A stretch of 10,107 nucleotides of DNA from Desulfobacterales bacterium. Its GTDB lineage: Bacteria; Desulfobacterota; Desulfobacteria; Desulfobacterales; Desulfosalsimonadaceae. Below, in pieces: positions 6,357 to 10,107 of this stretch. A program made the position numbers and the translations under genes. The stretch is from the NCBI GenBank assembly GCA_018399455.1, contig JAGYOT010000028.1, positions 1 through 10,107 on the forward strand, given 5' to 3'. Every line of letters begins with the position of its first letter. Within the stretch, counting starts at the first letter, position 1. The notes beneath the pieces were generated by a model. It was not told the origin of the DNA, did no database searches, and saw only the letters and a list, made by a program, of their open reading frames with translations.

Positions 6357-8621
6357 ATGCCGGATATTTATAGTGAACATAAAACGGTTGCCCTGATCAA
6401 CCATATTAATGCGGCGATAACCAATATTCGTCTGTATCCGCCGACGAGCGCCTTGATTAAAAATTCTGTTGAACGTTTGAATACGGCCTTTGAGGAAATT
6501 TTTAGCGAAGTACCGGCTATTGTTTATGCGGAATCAGGAAAAAATTTGTTGATTCAGGGGCAGGCGCCTGCTGAAAAGGTCCAAAGCAGACCTCAGCTTC
6601 AGGCCTTTCTGAAAATGCTTCTGGAGATGGAGATTAAGAGCTTGTCCTTTGAAAGAGGCTTAACCAGATCCGAAATTACGGAATTTCTTCAGTTGATGGG
6701 CAGCCCTGCCTCTGAAGAAGAGGTCTCCGGCGGTTTGCAAAAAAGACTCGAGAAACAGAACATCACGCATATCCGTATTGATGAAAAGATATATGTCGAG
6801 CGCGATGCCGGGCAAGGTATTGTTGCGGAGATGACTATTTCGGATGCCGATATCGCCCGGGCCGCACTCGGAGCGCAGTCTGTGTCTGCAGCCGAAATGA
6901 ACCAGATCCGCGGGATGGCAAACAATGCGCAATGGCTTTCCCGGGTTTTTCAGGCAGGTCTGCGTCAGATAATAGATTCTGGCAGGGGGCAGACCGCCGA
7001 TATGCTGAAAGCAAAGCTTTCTACCATGCTCGACAGCCTGGAAACCCTTTCAGGTTCAGACCGGTCGGAAATCCTAAAGGGTATCGCCCGATCCATGACA
7101 GAGATGGAGGACGCCGAAGTGTTTGCCGCATTAGTCCGGAACGTGGATGCTGTTTTCGGCCCGGAGCGGTTTCAGGAAATGGCCTGTGCCATGGCTGAGG
7201 AGTCCTTCAGAAAACTTTATCAGCGGCTTGTGCAGATGATTCAGGATGATCCGGCAAATGTGGATCCATCTCTCAGGCAGGCCCTGGAGTTGATGGGCAA
7301 AGCCGGCAAGGCCAGATCACGTCAAAGGTTTACGGCACCCTCAGAGGCCTTCCCCGCAGAGACCCGGGAGCCTCCCGGGAAGGCGGGTGAAAACCCGGCA
7401 GAGGTGGTGGATACGCCCCGGGAAAGCCTTCAGCGCACCTTCAATCAGCTGCTCAAGGGAGATCTGGAAATGCTGCCGCGGGTGGTGACAATGGCAGGCA
7501 TGAGCCGGGCGATAGAGAGCCTTGCAAAAAAGGGCCGGGCAAAAACGATTGCCGCTATTGGGGATCGGCTTCTGGAAGGCATAAAAAGCAGAAACGCCTC
7601 TGTTCGGGAAAGTGCAGCAGAGGTGATGGCGGTTCTGGATCAGCGTCTGGCTGAAAACGACCGGACAGAAGAACGGGTTGAATTATCAAAAAAACTGGTG
7701 GAATGGGTCAGGCAGGAAACCGAGATGTCCGGGGCCTTTGAAACCGTGAGCCGTTGTCTTCGGGAGACAGCGGAAAGCCTGATCCTGGCGGATCGCGCCC
7801 GGGACGCGGCACCAATTCTTGAAGCCTATCAAATGCCGGGAAACGGCAATTTAACCAAAGATGAGGCTATTCAGGCCGTTTCCGCAAACCTTTTGCAGAA
7901 TCTGGCAACGGACGAAGTCCTGGATTTTTTGTTAAAAGACAAAGCCTCCAAAGGGCAGAGCACATCAGAGGAAAATATCTACAATTTTGTTATCTTCGGG
8001 ACCACCACCATTGAACGCCTGCTGGATCGCCTGCATGACAGTCAGAATCGATCAGAGCGAAACCGGGTGATTCAACTCATCACCCGAATCGGGGATCCGG
8101 CGGTTAAGCCCGTACTGGAACGATTGGCACAGGACGGTCCGTGGTATTATTCCCGCAATCTTGTTCTGCTCTTGGGCCGCATCGGAAAGGAGCCGCATTT
8201 GGCCACATTGGAGCGGTTTTTGGGCCATTCTGACTTCCGGGTCCAGCGCGAAGCGGTCCTGGCCATTCAAAATATCGGCGGCCCGCAGGCAGGAGAACGG
8301 CTTTTGAACCGGCTGGACGATGCTGCCGACGAGGTTAAGGCCGTTATTATTTCAGTGCTTGGGATGATGAATTATCAAAAGGCGCTGCCCTATTTGATTA
8401 TGAAGCTGGAAAACCGGGATCTGGGAACAAACCGTGAGGCCAGGTCGGAAATCAATGCCAAAATATGCGAAGCGCTGGCCCGAATGGGCGATGCCCGGGC
8501 TGTTCCGCTTTTGGAAAAAATCGCCCGTTCCCGGAAATATCTGGGTATCAGGGCCTATGATCCGCGGGTTAAAACAGCGGCAGAGAGCGCTTTGGCCGGT
8601 TTTGAAAGCAGTTCTCCTTGA
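6357..8621 (+). CDS. Large HEAT-repeat protein with N-terminal RLYPP domain
   Basis: From the ATG at 6357 the protein is 754 aa, soluble in appearance, with no signal peptide or membrane segment. Residues 1-135 form a mixed domain with NIRLYPPTSALIKNSVERL near its start and a strand-rich part around residues 60-75. Residues 150-320 and 355-540 look mostly helical. They are separated by a Pro/Gly/Glu-rich linker at about 322-355. Residues 548-750 contain HEAT-type repeats, seen as IGDPAVKPVLERL, LLLGRIGKEPHLATLERFL, FRVQREAVLAIQNIGG and MGDARAVPLLEKIA. Such repeats usually make protein-binding solenoids; no catalytic motif is visible. A TTG at 6306 would add 17 residues and cannot be excluded, since neither start has a strong ribosome site. 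The gene has its own upstream gap and convergent downstream neighbours, so it may be a separate transcript. Specific function unknown. Confidence 0.85.
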   Translation: MPDIYSEHKTVALINHINAAITNIRLYPPTSALIKNSVERLNTAFEEIFSEVPAIVYAESGKNLLIQGQAPAEKVQSRPQLQAFLKMLLEMEIKSLSFERGLTRSEITEFLQLMGSPASEEEVSGGLQKRLEKQNITHIRIDEKIYVERDAGQGIVAEMTISDADIARAALGAQSVSAAEMNQIRGMANNAQWLSRVFQAGLRQIIDSGRGQTADMLKAKLSTMLDSLETLSGSDRSEILKGIARSMTEMEDAEVFAALVRNVDAVFGPERFQEMACAMAEESFRKLYQRLVQMIQDDPANVDPSLRQALELMGKAGKARSRQRFTAPSEAFPAETREPPGKAGENPAEVVDTPRESLQRTFNQLLKGDLEMLPRVVTMAGMSRAIESLAKKGRAKTIAAIGDRLLEGIKSRNASVRESAAEVMAVLDQRLAENDRTEERVELSKKLVEWVRQETEMSGAFETVSRCLRETAESLILADRARDAAPILEAYQMPGNGNLTKDEAIQAVSANLLQNLATDEVLDFLLKDKASKGQSTSEENIYNFVIFGTTTIERLLDRLHDSQNRSERNRVIQLITRIGDPAVKPVLERLAQDGPWYYSRNLVLLLGRIGKEPHLATLERFLGHSDFRVQREAVLAIQNIGGPQAGERLLNRLDDAADEVKAVIISVLGMMNYQKALPYLIMKLENRDLGTNREARSEINAKICEALARMGDARAVPLLEKIARSRKYLGIRAYDPRVKTAAESALAGFESSSP

Positions 8622-8647
8622 ACGGGTTTATCGGGGGATAACCTGTT
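8621..8647. terminator. Imperfect hairpin between convergent genes, possible two-way terminator
   Basis: Bases 8621-8632 pair with 8637-8647 around a GGGG loop. There are eleven pairs, one of them G-T (8624/8644), and a single bulged T (8628). It sits exactly between the HEAT gene stop and the stop of the leftward gene. Neither strand has a T-run after the stem, so an intrinsic terminator is uncertain; it could instead protect RNA ends. Confidence 0.35.
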
Positions 8648-8662
8648 GAGCAATAGTAGTCG

Positions 8663-9340
8663 TTAAAGGCCGGCGACTTCCTTGCCACAGTGTTTGCAAA
8701 TCTTGGCCCGTCTTTTAATAATTTCAGCACAGAAAGGGCATTCCCGGGTAAAATTCCGCTGATGAATTTTTTCAACTGCCTTATCGGCCTCATTCTGTAT
8801 CTGGCGGTTGCCAAATTGATGGTTGCGCATTAGCTCAAGGGCTTCCAGTCCGGCCAGATCGCCCGCCATTTCAGCCGCTTTTATCCTCACCCGGGCCGGT
8901 TGCGTCCCATCCATCAAAAGCTGCATAACCGTGACTTCATCTTTTTCCACATAACATTGCGCGAGAATGGAAAAGCCCTTCTTTGTGGACTCTTTTAAAG
9001 CTTCTCGTTCGGCCACAACCTGTTCGTCAATGACCTGACCCTGCCCGCCCAGGGGGCTGAAAACCGGCATGGCTTCAAAGTTATCGTCGTTCGGGCTTTT
9101 AATGCACCGATAAGAAGCGTGCTGGGAGAAGTTTTCCCAGAGGTTATCCCATCCATTGACATACATGGGGCATTCATCATTAAAACAGACATACATGTAA
9201 GGGGAATCCCAGCCGAGGCCGTCACTGAACGCCACGGGCGGTACTTCCCAGATCTGCATTTCGCAGCCGCAGTGCGGGCAAATGGGTTTTTCCTGGGATA
9301 TGATCCGTTCCAGGACCTGCTCTTTGGTTTCAAAATTCAT
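8663..9340 (-). CDS. Zinc-ribbon protein with HEAT-like middle, function unknown
   Basis: The 225-residue protein carries two likely zinc sites. Near the N-terminus, Cys21-x2-Cys24 and Cys52-x4-Cys57 frame a segment with DGLGWDSPYMYVC, a spacing reminiscent of Ogr/Delta-type fingers. At the C-terminus, CPFCAEIIKRRAKICKHCGK (201-220) is a textbook Cx2C-x10-Cx2C zinc ribbon. Between them, residues 105-195 are helical. The stretch ARVRIKAAEMAGDLAGLEAL (149-168) reads like a HEAT repeat. There is no signal peptide, so it is presumably cytoplasmic and suited to binding protein or nucleic acid. The ATG at 9340 is well supported by AAGGAG six bases upstream. It follows the acidic-tail gene by 56 bases on the same strand and probably shares its transcript. 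It converges on the larger HEAT gene. The role is unknown. Confidence 0.85.
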   Translation of the reverse strand: MNFETKEQVLERIISQEKPICPHCGCEMQIWEVPPVAFSDGLGWDSPYMYVCFNDECPMYVNGWDNLWENFSQHASYRCIKSPNDDNFEAMPVFSPLGGQGQVIDEQVVAEREALKESTKKGFSILAQCYVEKDEVTVMQLLMDGTQPARVRIKAAEMAGDLAGLEALELMRNHQFGNRQIQNEADKAVEKIHQRNFTRECPFCAEIIKRRAKICKHCGKEVAGL

Positions 9341-9346
9341 TCGGGT

Positions 9347-9352
9347 CTCCTT
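9347..9352 (-). promoter_or_regulatory. Shine-Dalgarno site for the zinc-ribbon gene
   Basis: Read leftward, AAGGAG sits six bases before the ATG at 9340. This near-ideal site confirms the start and separate translation initiation after the upstream acidic-tail gene. Confidence 0.75.
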
Positions 9353-9396
9353 TTTATTAGCTGCCGGATCTATGTTGCCTGGAATAGCAAATAAGA

Positions 9397-9897
9397 TCAG
9401 GAAACGTCATCATTATCATCATCGTCCAGGACATCGAGGCTGTCTTCATCTGAGAAAGGGGCGTCATCTGTCGAATCCTCTTCATCCTCTGAATCCTCAC
9501 TCCCGTCCTCGCTTGAATCATCTTTATCTTCAATCTCATCCTCCAGAAGTTCATCAAGGGCTATGGAATCATCTCCGCTCTCAGCCGTCTCTTTTTCACT
9601 TCTGAGCGCCTCAATATCGTCGAATTCGAGTTCAACAGAATCCTGATCAGACTGAAAAAACAAATTCTTGACGGACTCGGCAATTTTATCCGCGTATTCG
9701 GAAGCCGGATAAAGGTTAGGCGTTCTCAAAACCTGGATGAGCGGCTCTTTTCCTTCGGCTGCGGCGGCTTTTATTTTTTTCCTGTCATAGGTTTCTTCAC
9801 AAACCAGGGAGAAGCTGTCCTTGTCCAGTTCGGCAAATTCCTGAATCCTTATCTGGTCTGTTTTTCCATCTTTGGTTATCGCATATTTCTGCTTCAT
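9397..9897 (-). CDS. Small protein with long acidic Asp/Glu/Ser tail, function unknown
   Basis: I do not recognise this family. Starting at the ATG at 9897 the protein is 166 aa. Residues 1-82 look like a small folded domain beginning MKQKYAITKDGK, with mixed charge and a segment NLYPASEYADKIAESVKNLF (61-80) that may be an amphipathic helix. From about residue 84 to the end the chain is disordered-looking and extremely acidic: about 35 of the last 66 residues are Asp or Glu, with many Ser. No signal peptide or cysteine cluster is present. The reading frame extends upstream to an ATG at 10005, but that extension covers the promoter. The 9897 ATG has AAGGAG seven bases before it, so the shorter form is chosen. 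It is the first gene of a leftward pair with the zinc-ribbon gene. A protein-interaction or nucleic-acid-mimic role is possible but unsupported. Confidence 0.75.
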   Translation of the reverse strand: MKQKYAITKDGKTDQIRIQEFAELDKDSFSLVCEETYDRKKIKAAAAEGKEPLIQVLRTPNLYPASEYADKIAESVKNLFFQSDQDSVELEFDDIEALRSEKETAESGDDSIALDELLEDEIEDKDDSSEDGSEDSEDEEDSTDDAPFSDEDSLDVLDDDDNDDVS

Positions 9898-9904
9898 CCC
9901 GGAT

Positions 9905-9910
9905 CTCCTT
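9905..9910 (-). promoter_or_regulatory. Shine-Dalgarno site that fixes the acidic-tail gene start
   Basis: Read leftward, AAGGAG lies seven bases before the ATG at 9897. It selects this start over the longer frame beginning at 10005, which would overlap the promoter. Confidence 0.75.
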
Positions 9911-9987
9911 AAAAATAGGCCGCATTGGTTGAAATACGGTGGTGTGCGGATTAAGATATATCCCAATAAAAAGGGTTTAATAACGAA

Positions 9988-10015
9988 ATAATAATTAAAA
10001 ATCAAGAGATGTCAA
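9988..10015 (-). promoter_or_regulatory. Sigma-70-type promoter for the acidic-tail/zinc-ribbon pair
   Basis: Read leftward, a perfect TTGACA (10015-10010) is followed after 16 bases by TATTAT (9993-9988), five of six matches to the -10 consensus. The spacer and flanks are AT-rich. Transcription would start near 9981, giving a leader of about 84 bases. The leader contains a CCGCA/TGCGG inverted repeat (9949-9945 with 9924-9920) with a 20-base loop. Confidence 0.65.
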
Positions 10016-10057
10016 CCTGTCCGGTGTATGGCTGACTGTCATCTGAGCCCCTTTGGC

Positions 10058-10084
10058 AAAGCCGCTTGTCGGGCCGTGGCTTTT
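10058..10084. other. Stem-loop near the right edge, possible terminator
   Basis: AAAGCCGC (10058-10065) pairs with GTGGCTTT (10076-10083), including one G-T pair, around a ten-base loop. On the + strand it is followed by one more T; on the - strand the stem ends in TTT. It may end a leftward gene lying beyond the window. There is no long U-run, so the call is tentative. A smaller stem, CTTT-GGC-AAAG, overlaps at 10051-10061. No coding region is seen between 9898 and 10107. Confidence 0.3.
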
Positions 10085-10107
10085 GAATGCATGCAATAAA
10101 TAAAATA

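Noticed and set aside
9282..9605. Open frame on the + strand rich in His, Pro and Leu
   Set aside because: It is the reverse reading of the acidic low-complexity tail and spans two leftward genes with good ribosome sites; composition is an artefact of the triplet tract.
9898..10005. Upstream extension of the acidic-tail protein by 36 residues
   Set aside because: The extension covers the -10 region and leader; a near-ideal ribosome site marks the internal ATG at 9897.

Overview
The window looks like a chromosomal segment of a Gram-negative anaerobe. The best guess is a member of the Desulfobacterota (Desulfobacterales-type sulfate reducers or relatives). This rests on protein flavour and gene order (obgE, proB, proA, nadD, rsfS, gpmI, then a small HsdR-N-like protein), not on a 16S or marker search. 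There is no transposase, integrase, tRNA, rRNA or CRISPR array, and no clear sign of recent transfer.

Positions 2-6168 form one tightly packed rightward operon-like block. It opens with the C-terminal GTPase part of obgE, whose 5' end is cut off by the window edge. It continues with proB and proA (the first two enzymes of proline synthesis), nadD (NAD synthesis), rsfS (ribosome silencing factor), gpmI (cofactor-independent phosphoglycerate mutase), and a 181-residue protein shaped like the N-terminal domain of type I restriction HsdR. Most junctions overlap or are a few bases apart; only proB-proA has a gap of about 50 bases. The promoter lies outside the window. The block joins ribosome assembly and silencing (Obg, RsfS) with core metabolism.

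After an intergenic stretch holding a possible extended -10 promoter, a large gene (6357-8621, +) encodes a helical protein of about 750 residues. It has an N-terminal domain with an RLYPP motif and C-terminal HEAT repeats. It meets a leftward pair head-on at 8622-8662, where an imperfect hairpin sits between the stop codons.

The leftward pair (9897 down to 8663) has a good sigma-70-like promoter at about 10015-9988. Its first gene encodes a small protein with a very acidic Asp/Glu/Ser-rich tail. Its second gene encodes a protein with zinc-binding cysteines at both ends around a helical, HEAT-like middle. I cannot assign a function to either, nor to the HEAT protein. The last 90 bases hold a stem-loop and a small inverted repeat but no gene.

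The most unusual items are the HsdR-N-like protein, which lacks the nuclease E-x-K signature, and the acidic-tail/zinc-ribbon pair. I see no convincing complete new defence or mobile system.
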